The notes: a model not told the origin generated them from the letters alone. A stretch of 64,000 bases of DNA from Peribacillus frigoritolerans (GCA_030562215.1 JAUPFL010000001.1:2840501-2904500), one strand, 5' to 3'. Positions 8,021 through 17,784 are shown, counted from the first letter of the stretch. Made by a program: numbers and translations.

Positions 8021-8678
8021 ATGAAGAAAGGAAATTTAATTAAGAAATCTTAGCGAAAGTTGGTGTAGGGCATATTTTAACCGAATTTTTCCCGCAATTA
8101 TATCATAACTTAGTACGTCCTAAGTGGTTTACTGAAAAGTATATACATCTTTATTTACAAGAGGAATTTGAATTTAATGATAAAACTGTCTTAGATTTCG
8201 GTTCCGGGACAGGGGTAAACTGCACTTTATTTTCTTCTGAAAGTTATATGGGTGTAGAGCCTGACGAAAAAAGAGTTATGTATTCGAAAAAGCTATATTC
8301 AAATTATGAATTCAAAGTTTTAGAAGAATATTCTCTGCCAGTTGAAAATGAAAGTATTGATTATATTCTCATTATTTCCGTGTTACATCACATCTCTTGT
8401 GCTGAGATAAAAACCTATACGGAAGAATTTAAGCGAGTATTAAAACCAAATGGGAGAGTCATTGCAATTGAGCCTTGCATGTACCAACATAAACCTTTTT
8501 GTAACTTCTTTATGAACTGGTTAGACCAAGGACGTTTTATCAGAGATGAGAAAGGATATATAGATATTTTCATAAGAACGGTTATAAATGCGATGTTTTA
8601 AAGCGTTTTAGAAAATGTTTTGTATACAACGAACTATTTTTCTCGGCCTGCTTAAAAGAAGCTGTCCCATCGCCATAA
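8021..8678 (+). CDS. Class I SAM-dependent methyltransferase (two frame breaks)
   Basis: Read from an ATG at 8021 (or a later non-ATG start behind AGAAAGGAAATTTA). It breaks at the A3 run at 8044-8046 and at the T4 run at 8567-8570; one base at each restores about 219 residues ending at 8678. Motif I is VLDFGSGTGVN (about residue 55), followed by GVEPDEKRV, then IDYILIISVLHHIS and LKPNGRVIAIEP, the standard Rossmann-like methyltransferase motifs. The substrate is not evident; small-molecule and lipid methyltransferases share this form. No partner gene is adjacent. Confidence 0.7.
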
Positions 8679-8975
8679 ACTAAGGTGAAATTGGTTTCTC
8701 CATAACCCCCAAAAGTTATTCTTTTTGTAGGAATATACTGGAAGGGTCTCTTTTCTCAGGAACTTCGAAACACCTTCTTCATCGTCTTTTTAAGAATTAG
8801 CTAAAGAGTAAATGTCTGCTGGACCCCCTATAGGGGGTCCAGCAGAAAAATATGGATTTTTACAAACGATAAGCATTTGATACAGATCTTATGAGGCATT
8901 ATGAATTCTAATTTAAAGGGTTTGATTATGTACCAATAGGTTTTACTCTATTAAGATTGTGAAGGTTTCTACTTA
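8679..8975. other. Intergenic region with a 32-base perfect palindrome
   Basis: TCTGCTGGACCCCCTA followed by its exact complement occupies 8815-8846. It is not followed by a T run on either strand, so it is a poor terminator. Bases 8953-8975 (AAGATTGTGAAGGTTTCTAC) also precede the repeat copy at 34391, suggesting an extended repeat unit. Confidence 0.6.
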
Positions 8976-9054
8976 AACTAACGGTTCGTTAGCTGAAGAG
9001 CGGAGCTGTCTTTAAGGCAGTTTTTTCTTATGGAACTATCGGGGCAGTTTAGTT
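8976..9054 (+). repeat. Dispersed repeat copy
   Basis: All three parts are present; the middle stem is GAGCTGTCTTTAAGGCAGTTTTTTC and the right end is AACTATCGGGGCAGTTTAGTT. Although the next gene is on the minus strand, this copy is in + orientation. Confidence 0.85.
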
Positions 9055-9119
9055 CAACAAGAAATGGATAAAAATGTGACAATAAAAGAAGGAACGATAA
9101 ATTAATAACATACCTCGAT

Positions 9120-10333
9120 TCATATTATCGTCATAAGTGAGCCACCAATAGCTCCGGTTATTACTATAACCCAAGACGGCAATTTCAGTACACAAGCATA
9201 CTGAATAAGATCGCAGCAAAAGCAAAGTCTATAGGAGCTATGATGGAGCTGGTCCAAATGGGATTATAAAATGCCGCAATCAAGATGCCTACAACTGCTG
9301 CATTTACTCCCATTAATGCCCCTTTTACTTTAGGATTACGGCGTAATGTGTCCCAAAATGGCAATGTCCCTAAAATAAGGAGAAATGCAGGTAAGAAAAT
9401 AGCAATTGTTGCTAATAAGCCACCTTGCCATCCATTTATCACGGCGCCAATGTACGCTGCAAACGTAAATAATGGTCCTGGAACAGCTTGTGTTGCACCA
9501 TATCCAGCAAGAAATGTCTCTTTGTCTAGCCATCCAGTAGGGACAAATTCACGTTCAAGCAAAGGCAAGACTACGTGTCCACCACCAAACACTAAAGAAC
9601 CAGACCGATAAAAGCTATCAAACAAAGCAATCCAATTTGATGAAGTAACTTCCCGTAAAATTGGAAGTAGAAAAAGTAACCCGAAAAATAATGCTAAACT
9701 AACAAATCCAACACCCCGGGAAATCGGAAAATGAATGTTAGATTCATAACTTTCGTCGTGTTGTTTATAAATTAGAAAACCAATTAATGCGGCCAGTATA
9801 ATAATACCTACTTGCACATAGGCAGTCTGCCACATCAAGGTCCCAATCAAGGCTATTAATGCAACTGTTTTTCTCTTTATATCTGGAGTTAAATTTTTTG
9901 ACATCCCCAAAATGGCGTGTGCAACTATGGCTACGGCTACTATTTTTAATCCGTGTATCCAGCCTGCATTTGAAACATCCATTCCTTGGAGAAATAATGC
10001 TAATATTATTAATGCTATCACCGAAGGCATTGTAAAACCAAGGAAAGCTAAAATTCCACCGATGATACCTCCCCGCATAACTCCGACTCCAATTCCAACC
10101 TGACTGCTAGCTGGACCAGGCAAGAATTGACACAAAGCAACTAAATCAGCATAGCTTTTTTCATCCACCCATTTTCTTCTTCTAACATACTCATTATGAA
10201 AGTAACCTAAATGTGCTATTGGTCCACCAAACGATGTTAAACCAAGCTTTGTTGAAACAAATAGTATTTCAAATAGTGACTTAAAACTTCTGTTTGTTTT
10301 GTTTTGATCCACTTCATTATTCCTCCTATTCTT
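9120..10333 (-). CDS. chrA: Chromate transporter ChrA (one frame break near the C-terminus)
   Basis: A two-domain CHR family membrane protein of about 400 residues. Each half has the CHR core: FVSTKLGLTSFGGPIAHLGY and LCQFLPGPASSQVGIGVG in the first, SFYRSGSLVFGGGHVVLPLL and AVPGPLFTFAAYIGA in the second. It exports chromate using proton or sulfate gradients. I place the start at a GTG (MDQNKTNRSFKSLFE) 9 bases after AGGAGG; the frame continues upstream to 10381. It stops early at 9185, but one extra G in TACTG restores YWKLPSWVIVITGAIGGSL and a natural end at 9120. The PadR-like gene lies just upstream. Confidence 0.85.
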
Positions 10334-10389
10334 TAAAGTCTTTAAAAAAGCTTTCTTTCTAGCTTCCATATCCTTTTTCAATTGTCGAA

Positions 10390-10590
10390 TAATAATACTT
10401 TCTTATTTTTCCCATCGACGTTTCGTTCTTCTTTTACTAAAAGTTCATCAGATTCCATTGTGTGAAGAATCGGATATAAAGTACCCGAACTGATGTTATA
10501 TCCGTGTTCTTTAAGTTCTTCGAGAATCCAAAGACCGAAGATAGGGTGTTCTTTAAAGAGATGTAAGATATGTATCTGTATAATTCCAAT
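10390..10590 (-). CDS. PadR-family transcriptional regulator, damaged or short
   Basis: The frame encodes LHLFKEHPIFGLWILEELKEHGYNISSGTLYPILHTMESDELL, the winged-helix core of PadR regulators (GTLYPILHTME is the recognition helix and wing). The start is unclear: no ATG/GTG/TTG precedes the conserved part in frame and a stop lies just upstream. The end also needs a one-base correction (in the A5 run near 10412) to give KYYYSTIEKG, the usual PadR C-terminal strand. It probably regulates the adjacent chrA. Homologues are about 105-110 residues. Confidence 0.6.
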
Positions 10591-10620
10591 GTTTTACCTA
10601 CTGACTATCAACACTATATG

Positions 10621-10643
10621 TCAATATCGATTATCTATATTGA
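10621..10643. promoter_or_regulatory. Possible PadR operator
   Basis: TCAATAT and ATATTGA form an inverted repeat with 9-base spacing just upstream of the PadR-like gene, where autoregulation is usual. Confidence 0.35.
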
Positions 10644-10732
10644 AGTATAATTGTTAAAAATGTTTAATTTTAAATTCTAACAATAAATTTACACACTCTT
10701 AATATTTGATCATTTAAAAATATTCCTTTTTG

Positions 10733-10815
10733 AACTAACTGGTGGCGTTAGCTGAAGATCAGAGCTGTCTTTAAGGCAGCATTTTTCTTTATGCAACTCT
10801 AGGGGCAGGATAGTT
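10733..10815 (+). repeat. Dispersed repeat copy
   Basis: Full three-part copy. The right end reads AACTCTAGGGGCAGGATAGTT. Confidence 0.85.
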
Positions 10816-10876
10816 TAAAAACACAAAATGCGTTATTGTACTATCCTGTCTACTGTTATAGTAAAACATAAATAAA

Positions 10877-10893
10877 AGGTCAACCAGAAATAT
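10877..10893 (+). repeat. Left half of a hairpin split by the IS3 element
   Basis: GGTCAACCAGAAATAT before the element and AAATATCTGATCGACC after it together rebuild a hairpin very like the intact one at 52532-52560. AAATAT (10888-10893 and 12362-12367) is the probable target duplication. Confidence 0.6.
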
Positions 10894-10989
10894 AAACTGT
10901 ACCCTATAGAGTAGACACTAAAAAAAGGTCTGCTCTGTAGGGTACTTTTATGTATAATGAAAAAAATGGGAGAATCGGAGAATAATTAA

Positions 10990-11394
10990 ATGCCAAAAAA
11001 ACTCTTTACTGAGAAAGAAATACAAATACTATCTAATAATCCATATGTTAAATCTATAAGTTCAAAGGGTGTTACATATACAGACGAATTTAAGAGGATT
11101 TTTATAGCTGAAAATGAAAATGGTAAGTTGCCAAGGCAGATTTTCGAGGAGAATGGTTTTAATATTGAAGTCATAGGTATTGTCAGAGTACAAAGGGCAG
11201 CCTCCAGATGGCGTACTGCTTATAAAAAATCAGGAGTATTGGGACTTAGGGATACGCGTAGTGATAATTCGGGGAGACCAACTCAGAAGGAGCTTTCTCT
11301 AGAAGAAAAGAATGCTAGATTAGAAGCACAAAATCAATTGTTGAGAGCTGAGAATGAGTTACTAAAAAAGTTAGACATGATGGAAAGGGGATGA
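10990..11394 (+). CDS. IS3-family transposase OrfA
   Basis: 134 residues with helix-turn-helix DNA-binding content in the middle (ASRWRTAYKKSGVLGL) and a C-terminal leucine-zipper-like helix (LEEKNARLEAQNQLLRAENELL) used for dimerisation. The heptamer AAAAAAG at 11364-11370 lies in the correct phase (A-AAA-AAG) for programmed -1 frameshifting into orfB. Its stop overlaps the probable orfB start as ATGA (11391-11394). Confidence 0.9.
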   Translation: MPKKLFTEKEIQILSNNPYVKSISSKGVTYTDEFKRIFIAENENGKLPRQIFEENGFNIEVIGIVRVQRAASRWRTAYKKSGVLGLRDTRSDNSGRPTQKELSLEEKNARLEAQNQLLRAENELLKKLDMMERG

Positions 11395-12325
11395 AGAAAA
11401 ACGAGTAAAAGTCTCTGCTGAACAGAGGTTTCTTTTAATACGTTCAGTAATAGAAAAGTATCTACTTAAAAATATGGTGAGTTTCTTATGCGAAATTGCG
11501 GGAGTTTCTCGCTCTGGTTTTTATAACTACTTTTCTTTACAAGCTCAGGAAAGAAGAGAGCGAAGAGAAGAAAAAGACTTGATACTTAAAGAAAATATTA
11601 TAAATGCTTTTCATTTTAAACGCCGCAAAAAAGGTGCACGCCAGATTAAGATGACGTTAGAAGGACAGTTTCGAATTACATATAACTTGAAGCGAATCCG
11701 AAGGATTATGAGGAAATACAAGATTGTTTGTCCTATTAGAAGAACCAACCCTTATCAGAAGATGTTGAAAGCCACTCAAGAACACACCATTCTGCCGAAC
11801 TTATTAAACCAAGAGTTTAAACAAGCAATTCCAGGAAAAGTATTACTTACTGATATTACATATTTATATTATGACAATAGACAAAAGGCTTATTTATCCA
11901 CGATTAAAGATAGTTCAACGAATGAAATACTTGCCTATAATGTGTCTAGCCGAATGACATTAGATTTAGCTACAGATACATTAGTAAAGTTAACGAAGAA
12001 TAAACGAGTAAAGTTTGCCGAAGGGGCCTTTATTCACTCTGATCAAGGAGTACACTATACTAGTCCCACTTTTCAGAAACACGTAAAAAAACTAGGACTT
12101 GGGCAATCCATGTCTAGAAGAGGGAACTGTTGGGATAACGCTCCCCTAGAGTCCTTCTTTGGTCATTTCAAAGATGAAGCATATATTAAACCTTGTAATA
12201 CTATAGAAGAACTTAAAAAGGAAATAAGAAGATATATGACGTACTATAACAATTTCAGATATCAATGGAACTTAAAGAAGATGACTCCTGTTCAATACAG
12301 AAATCACCTTCTCCAAGTGGCATAA
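11391..12325 (+). CDS. IS3-family transposase OrfB, DDE integrase core (one frame break)
   Basis: The catalytic DDE residues are visible in LLTDITYLY, IHSDQGVHY and NAPLESFFGHFKDE (rve/integrase core), with an N-terminal HTH_21-like segment (KENIINAFHFKRRKKGARQI). The long open part starts at 11474, but one more A in the A5 run at 11397-11401 extends it in frame to the ATG at 11391 (MKKKRVKVSAEQRF) and places it in the -1 frame required for OrfAB fusion. It cuts and joins the element ends. Confidence 0.88.
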
Positions 12326-12413
12326 CCTTTTTAAAAATGTCCTTTACATAGGGTACAGTTTAAATATCTGATCGACCTTACTAAAATCTTTAGCAAATAA
12401 AAGCAATGAGTTA

Positions 12414-13500
12414 TTACGACCCTTTTATATCTAAGTTTATATTTTTAGCTTCTGCAATAATATTTTTAATTAATATTTCAACGGTTTGACTTTTGGCTAA
12501 TCTTGGACTCTGTCCAGACCAGAGGACATGAAATCTTGATTATTTTGTCCACTGCACGTTTTTCTAATTACTTGAGTTAATAGGTTTTGAACAGGAAAAT
12601 CGGGTACAAGCAATTCATGCTCCAGCATATCTGCAATAAATTTGTTTTTAATACCTCTTGCCCATTTACCAGAAAAGGCACGAGTATAGGTTGTCTGATC
12701 TTCAGTAGCATTCAAAATGGCTTCTTTATGTACCTTATGTGCCCCACTTTCTATACAAGTCAGGAAAGCAGTACCCATTTGTACACCTTGTGCTCCTAAG
12801 AAGAGTGAAGCCATTAATCCTCTTCCATCCATAATTCCTCCTGCAGCAATAACAGGTATGCTAACATTGTCAACAACCTGCGGAATAAGTGACATTAAAC
12901 CTACTAGGCTCTCCTGATGACCATCAATAAAGTTCCCGCGATGCCCGCCAGCTTCACTGCCTTGCATAACAACCATATCCATTCCCGCTTTTTCATTTTC
13001 AACTGCTTCCCTTACCGTTGTTGCTGTTCCTATAAGAGTGATGTTATGCTGTTTTAATTCATCCATCACTTCCTTAGGAGGAATACCAAATGTAAAGGAA
13101 CAAATAGATACATTCTCTTCAATGACAAGCTTAACTTGTTCAATGAAGCTTTCATAAATTTTTTATACTCAGGAATGTCAAAGCTGTCTGTTTGTTCTAA
13201 ATTTAATTGCTTACGAATTGTGTGTAAAAGCTGGTTAGCTGATTGGACTGCGTCAGGCGTTACGTTAAATTCATTTGGCACGAATAGATTGATGCCAAAC
13301 GGGTTTGACGTTAACTGCTTGATTTCTCTAATCTGCTCTCTTGATTGTATGGGTGTCTGATAGCCTGCTCCGATCATTCCAAGTCCCCCAGCATTGGATA
13401 CCTCGGCTACTAATTTCGAAGTGGTGATCCCGCCGGCCATAGGAGCTTGTATAATAGGATTCCTAATCTTCAAATGCTCCATCATTTCATTATTTAACAT
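12414..13500 (-). CDS. Nitronate monooxygenase (two frame breaks)
   Basis: An FMN-dependent TIM-barrel enzyme of the 2-nitropropane dioxygenase family. It begins at ATG 13500 (MLNNEMMEHLKIRNPIIQAPM) behind GGGGGAG. Motifs: PIIQAPMAGGITT at the N-terminus, VMQGSEAGGHRG (flavin phosphate/catalytic His region), PVIAAGGIMDGRG and GTAFLTCIESGAH. Two breaks, near 13150 (TTT to TTTT) and near 12523 (CC to CCC), restore a continuous protein of about 362 residues with the usual ending MSLWSGQSPRLAKS. It oxidises nitronates such as propionate 3-nitronate. It is probably expressed with the small genes downstream of the LysR gene. Confidence 0.85.
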
Positions 13501-13530
13501 CAATGACTCCCCCAATTTTGTATTTTAATC

Positions 13531-13757
13531 TTAATTAATTCTCTTCTGTTTTTTTATATTGGATGGATGAACGATAGGGTTGATCTCGAAATGAATCCCA
13601 CTTGAAAGCAATATTGCCCCAAAGAAGACAACACTTGCTGCGCCAATAAAAGCAGCATTAATATCATGTGTGAGTGATGATATAACTCCAGCAAGGGTTG
13701 GTGGGTGATTAAAGAAAAGATTCCCCCTATTAAAAAAAGATAAGTTTGTTTCTTCAA
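13531..13757 (-). CDS. Small membrane protein, MFS C-terminus-like (one frame break)
   Basis: From a TTG at 13757 behind GGAGGAGAATC. With one T added near 13735 it reads KKQTYLFLIGGIFFFNHPPTL and continues through AAFIGAASVVFFGAILLSSG to about 75 residues, with two hydrophobic helices. The second half resembles the last helices of drug-efflux MFS proteins, so this may be the surviving end of a deleted transporter. It lies between tautomerase and nitronate monooxygenase on the same strand. Confidence 0.4.
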
Positions 13758-13803
13758 AGATTCTCCTCCAATGAAATTGTATACTATAAGCACACCTTTA
13801 TAG

Positions 13804-14192
13804 CTATAATGAACCTGTTAGAAACTGTGCTTCTCCTAGCCCAAAACTCCAATCAGCATCGCTGTTTTCTGTTATAGAAACCATCAAGTCCTGTGGAGAA
13901 ATCCCACACTCTGCTTCAAGTTTAAGTGCAAGAAGTGAGTATAATGTTTCTTTCTGTTTTTCAGTTCTTTTTTACTTACAATACTGATGATCACTAGGTC
14001 TCTGCTTCTTTTAAACCCCAGACCAGTATCCTCGATTATTAGCTCATGCGACGGGTGCTGATGAATTATTTGATAACGATCACTTTCAGGCACTTGGAAA
14101 GCTTCCACCATCGCATGGTGAGCCGAATCCAATAATTTTTTTAACGTTTCTTCGTTTCTTCCTTCTACCAAATCAAAACGTAATAATGGCAT
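13804..14192 (-). CDS. Tautomerase family protein (one frame break)
   Basis: Begins [12 protein letters not shown], giving the N-terminal catalytic proline of the 4-oxalocrotonate tautomerase/MIF superfamily after removal of Met. The frame breaks at the A6 run (plus-strand T run at 13968-13973). One more A gives [22 protein letters not shown] and an end at 13804, about 129 residues, matching the longer YusQ/MIF-like subgroup with a double beta-alpha-beta unit. Conserved [14 protein letters not shown] follows. It faces the LysR gene divergently. Confidence 0.8.
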
Positions 14193-14357
14193 TTTTTGTA
14201 TCTCCCCTCAAAAGAATAATGTTTTTAGAGTGTCCAATTAAAATGTAGGATATTATAAGCATATCTTTTCTCTGCTATATGGTATAATACTTAAAATTTA
14301 TATTTGGTATCAATATTAATGATGGCTAAAAGATAACTCAACTAAGGAGAGATTATT

Positions 14358-15242
14358 TTGGATTTGCATTCATTAAAAATTTTCCAGAGTGTTGCTAAGA
14401 TGGGGAGTATTTCTCAAGCAGCAAGGGAACTTCAATATGCACAGTCAAATATCACGATGAAAATACAGCAGCTGGAATCGGATCTTCAAACAACTCTTTT
14501 TTATAGACATAATCGTGGCACTGCATTGACTGACAAAGGAATCATGTTGCTAAAATATACAGAAAAGATATTCGACCTCATAGAAGAAACCAAAAATATG
14601 ATGAATGATGATCAAACACCTAGAGGCCCGTTAAATATTGGTTCAATGGAAACAACCGCAGCAGTTCGCTTACCAGTCTTGTTTTCAAAGTATCATAAAG
14701 ATTTTCCAGAGGTCGATTTAACTTTAAAAACAGGCTCTACTGAACAAAATATTCAAGCAGTCCTTCAGAATGAACTTGATGGAGCATTTGTGGCTGGACC
14801 CATTAATCATCCGGATCTCATTCAGAAAGAAGTATTCGAAGAGGAACTAATTCTCATTACAGATACAGTTCACCCTCCTATATCTTCTATCAAAGATATT
14901 CAAGCAAGGACGCTGCTTGTCTTTCATGCAGGATGTGCTTATCGGGAAAAGTTTGAACTATGGTTAAAACAAGAGAAGATGATACCCAATAAGATAATGG
15001 AATTTGGCACTATAGATGGGATTATCGGTTGTGTCGCAGCTGGTCTAGGTATAAGTATGCTTCCACAAAGTGTTATTGCAAAGCATGAACAAGACGGCCT
15101 AAGACAACATACAATTCCGAATCTATACGGAAAAGTCAAAACGGTATTCATTTATCGAAAAGATAAGTATGCACCTGCGTCTTTAATAAAATTTATCAAT
15201 ATGTTAAGTGATGAGGAGGAATTGTTAGATATTAAAATTTAA
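14358..15242 (+). CDS. LysR-family transcriptional regulator
   Basis: 294 residues, full length. Winged HTH at residues 1-60 (LKIFQSVAKMGSISQAARELQYAQSNITMKIQQLE) and a periplasmic-binding-like effector domain with RGPLNIGSMETTAAVRLP at about residue 90. TTG start at 14358 after AAGGAGAGATTATT. It is divergent from the tautomerase/nitronate monooxygenase genes over a 165-base region containing TATAATACTT near 14282, the classic arrangement for a LysR activator of its neighbours. The effector is unknown; nitronate or a similar electrophile would fit. Confidence 0.88.
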   Translation: MDLHSLKIFQSVAKMGSISQAARELQYAQSNITMKIQQLESDLQTTLFYRHNRGTALTDKGIMLLKYTEKIFDLIEETKNMMNDDQTPRGPLNIGSMETTAAVRLPVLFSKYHKDFPEVDLTLKTGSTEQNIQAVLQNELDGAFVAGPINHPDLIQKEVFEEELILITDTVHPPISSIKDIQARTLLVFHAGCAYREKFELWLKQEKMIPNKIMEFGTIDGIIGCVAAGLGISMLPQSVIAKHEQDGLRQHTIPNLYGKVKTVFIYRKDKYAPASLIKFINMLSDEEELLDIKI

Positions 15243-15429
15243 TTTAAGTGGGTAGATATTTTCTTTAATGTACAAAGGTTGTGAAGAAAGGTACTTAAAC
15301 TAAACCAGCCAATAGTTTGTCATCATTTTTCACTAAACACTTAAAATGTTTCATGATATAGCGTATACCAAATAACCGTCCAAGATTCTGTGTTTGGAAA
15401 GTTTTGGGCTGTTTAGTTATACGTTAAAA

Positions 15430-16130
15430 CTAGGCTAGAACTTGGAAAGTCGATTTGCTTTTTAAAAGTGAATAAATCCAATGTAAGAATTTATTGGCAC
15501 ATGCTATAATGGCTACTTTAAAGGCTTTCCTTCCTCACGTTTCTTATCATAAACTCTCGTAATCGCTTGTTACGAGGAATGATTTCATCTGTCGTTTTCT
15601 TTTTGCGACCACGTATGGCACATTTTACAGCCATATACAAGGCGTGTCGTAGCCTACTAGAACCTCTTTTGGTAATTCGATTTAAAGTACCTTTGAATGT
15701 ACCAGATTCAAAGACAATTGGATCGATTCCGGCAAATGCAAGCAGTTTCTTAGGATGATTAAACGATAAATTTCCCCAATTTCTGAAATTATCGTGGCAG
15801 CGATTTTTTCTCCGATACCAGGGATCGATTGGATAATCTTACACTCTTCAATACCTTTTGCTAAAGCATCTATCATCTTCAAGCTTGGATAGATGCTTTT
15901 TGTATTCAGAAGCATATTAATATACATACCCAGGCTTAAAATCAGACTATGATATAGGTTTTTCTGAAATGGATTTTCAGCTGCGGCGGCCATTAATTTT
16001 TCTGCCTGACTGTCTGCCCATTTTTGCGAGCGACTTTTACATAATTCTTTCATTTTCTTGGCGATTGTCTCTTCACTAGTATCCAAGATTTTTTCGGATG
16101 TAAGAAATGCTTGTAAAGTTAGTAAGATAA
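15430..16130 (-). pseudogene. IS110-family transposase, C-terminal half only
   Basis: Encodes the Tnp IS116/IS110/IS902 domain: CKIIQSIPGIGEKIAATIISEIGE, FAGIDPIVFESGTFKGTLNRI and the C-terminal RGSSRLRHALYMAVKCAIRG region with the nucleophilic-serine domain. The N-terminal DEDD (RuvC-like) domain is absent: the frame begins at 16130 without a start, so the element is truncated. Two additional homopolymer-type breaks (about 15762 and 15521) occur. It differs from the complete IS110 element at 21.6-23.1 kb. Confidence 0.8.
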
Positions 16131-16149
16131 TGCTTTAGGGGGAATGGTG

Positions 16150-16646
16150 ATGGAGGAGAATAGTAGGAAATCTTATTATGCTATATTTTTTGTTTAGCAA
16201 TCACCTTACACAATTTAGAAGAAGCATTGTGGTTACCTCAATGGTCACAAACTGGAGCATCATTCCAACAGCCTGTAACACCTAATGAATTTCATTTTGG
16301 AGTATTCATTATTACTGCATTTGCCTATTTAGTTTCCTTTTTATTTCTTAGTTTTCCAAAATCAAAAATTATAAAATGGGCGTATATTGGATTTTTAGGT
16401 TCTATGATTCTTAATGCGTTCTTTCCTCATTTAATTGCTACCATTTTGATGAAAACATACGCTCCAGGACTTATTACAGCTTTATTATTAAACGTACCTA
16501 TTAATGCCGTAATACTTTATACACTACATAAGCAAAATTATATTCGAGTAAAAGAAATTATTATGTCAACAGTAGTTGTGGGGATTATTTTAGTAGCAAT
16601 GATTCCATTTTTATTCACTCTTGGAGATAAATTCATACATTTGTAA
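16150..16646 (+). CDS. HXXEE domain membrane protein (one frame break)
   Basis: With one T added to the T3 run at 16193-16195, the ATG at 16150 reads MEENSRKSYYAIFFVLAITLHNLEEALWLPQW and continues to 16646 (about 165 residues). The motif HNLEE in the first membrane helix defines the HXXEE family (PF13787). Later helices contain NEFHFGVFIITAFAYL and HLIATILMKTYAPGLITALL, with further conserved H and E positions suggesting an intramembrane metal or enzymatic site. Function unknown. A terminator follows at 16682. Confidence 0.75.
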
Positions 16647-16659
16647 TAAGGATATTGAA

Positions 16660-16677
16660 CAGTGCGTTAGTTTAAGA
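16660..16677 (+). repeat. Dispersed repeat fragment
   Basis: AGTGCGTTAGTTTAAGAAG resembles the left-end half joined to the right-end tail, placed 14 bases after a stop codon. Confidence 0.5.
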
Positions 16678-16681
16678 AGAA

Positions 16682-16717
16682 AGGGGAACCTCGACAAATG
16701 AGGTTCCCCTAATTTTT
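16682..16717 (+). terminator. Rho-independent terminator
   Basis: AGGGGAACCTC / GAGGTTCCCCT with a 7-base loop, then AATTTTT. Confidence 0.9.
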
Positions 16718-16822
16718 GTATAAAAATCAACATTTAAATTTAACAGAGCCTATTGATTAAATAGAGGGTTTTTAATAATAAATATTGAAAACATAGGTGA
16801 TTTGAAAAGGGGGAAGGTAATC

Positions 16823-17565
16823 GTGGTCGATAAGGTAGTGTTGGTTGATAATACGTATAAAAGGGCTTTTTTGAAATAGAAGAAACGGATGAGTTCATCA
16901 ATATCAGTGCTAATCAAGATGTTGCTAAGGTCTTTTATACGCTATATAACCGATGTAAAAGATTGTTCATTACCATGCTGTATATAAAAGAGGCACCAGA
17001 CAAAAATGTCACATGTTATGAAGCATTGCCATTGTTAAGAACATTTATCGAAGCCTATTTCCATTTAACTTATGTGATGTCTGAAACAAACAACACAGCG
17101 ATTAAAGAGGGTTATGAAGCTTTAGAAAAGAATTCACACGCCAAGCGTGCAGCTAAATTAAAACATGCAGAAGGTTTAACTGTAGAAGATATGGAATTCA
17201 TTGAGGAATATCAAGGCTTTAAAATGCCAAGAGAGTATGAATTTTTAGATGATATGAGAAAATTATCTGCTAAAACCAATCAACTACAAATATACCGGAC
17301 ACATTATACTGATCTTAATTCATATATACACTTCAATCCTAGTACGGTTTTGAACCATGGACAGGTGCAGGGCAATAAATTCATTTTTAATTTTAATGAG
17401 ACTCAAAATAGAGAGGATTATACATATATTGAAAGAGTCATTTATGCTCTTGGCTGTTTGTTTATATGCGAAGTCAATAACTTTTTAAATAATAAGGAGT
17501 TAGAGGGGAAAATCGGTAATTTAATCGGGAATATTCATAAAGAAGTCTTTGGTATAAAGGACTAA
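16823..17565 (+). CDS. DUF5677-like protein (one frame break)
   Basis: From a GTG at 16823 behind AAGGGGGAAGGTAATC. The frame breaks at the T6 run at 16867-16872; one more T gives MVDKVVLVDNTYKRAFFEIEE and a protein of about 247 residues. The helical core has ALPLLRTFIEAYFHLTYVM and IYRTHYTDLNSYIHFNPSTVL, the arginine/glutamate and Y...H pattern of DUF5677 and related HEPN-like all-alpha proteins. Function unknown; these often occur in accessory and defence-associated regions. Confidence 0.65.
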
Positions 17566-17619
17566 ATAATGTTGATTGTACTTTTGCTAATACTCTATAA
17601 ATATATTTTTGCAAGTGAG

Positions 17620-17647
17620 AACCTTTCCGTTTTCGGAGGTTTTTTTA
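17620..17647 (+). terminator. Weak terminator
   Basis: ACCTTTCCG/CGGAGGT with a TTTT loop and following T7. Confidence 0.55.
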
Positions 17648-17770
17648 GTCTAGAAGTTAAAACTTTAAGACACTTTTAAAATCTAACATATTATTTGTTA
17701 ATTTATCCTTGTTTACTGTCTAAAAGTTAGTCTATAATTAAATGTATAAAAGTTTTAAGACTTATAGACA
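17647..17770 (+). other. Putative resolvase recombination site (res-like)
   Basis: Three related imperfect dyads precede the resolvase gene: 17647-17671 (AGTCTAGAAGTT with AACTTTAAGAC), 17717-17739 (TGTCTAAAAGTTAGTCTATA) and 17745-17770 (ATAAAAGTTTTAAGAC, then TTATAGACA). Tn3-type res sites have three dimer-binding subsites immediately upstream of the resolvase gene, overlapping its promoter. Confidence 0.45.
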
Positions 17771-17784
17771 AAGGATGATACATA

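Larger units (their letters stand above)
10894..12361 (+). mobile_element. Complete IS3-family insertion sequence (IS150-like)
   Basis: About 1468 bp bounded by inverted ends AAACTGTACCCTAT at 10894 and its complement ending at 12361, flanked by AAATAT. Just inside the left end lies a long hairpin (GTACCCTA...GTCTGCTCTGTAGGGTAC, then TTTT, about 10899-10950), which would block read-through transcription from outside. It carries overlapping orfA and orfB with an A-AAA-AAG slippery site, the standard IS3 arrangement for producing the OrfAB transposase by -1 frameshifting. Confidence 0.9.

Noticed and set aside
8815-8846. Terminator for the methyltransferase gene
   Set aside because: The palindrome is not followed by a T tract in either direction.
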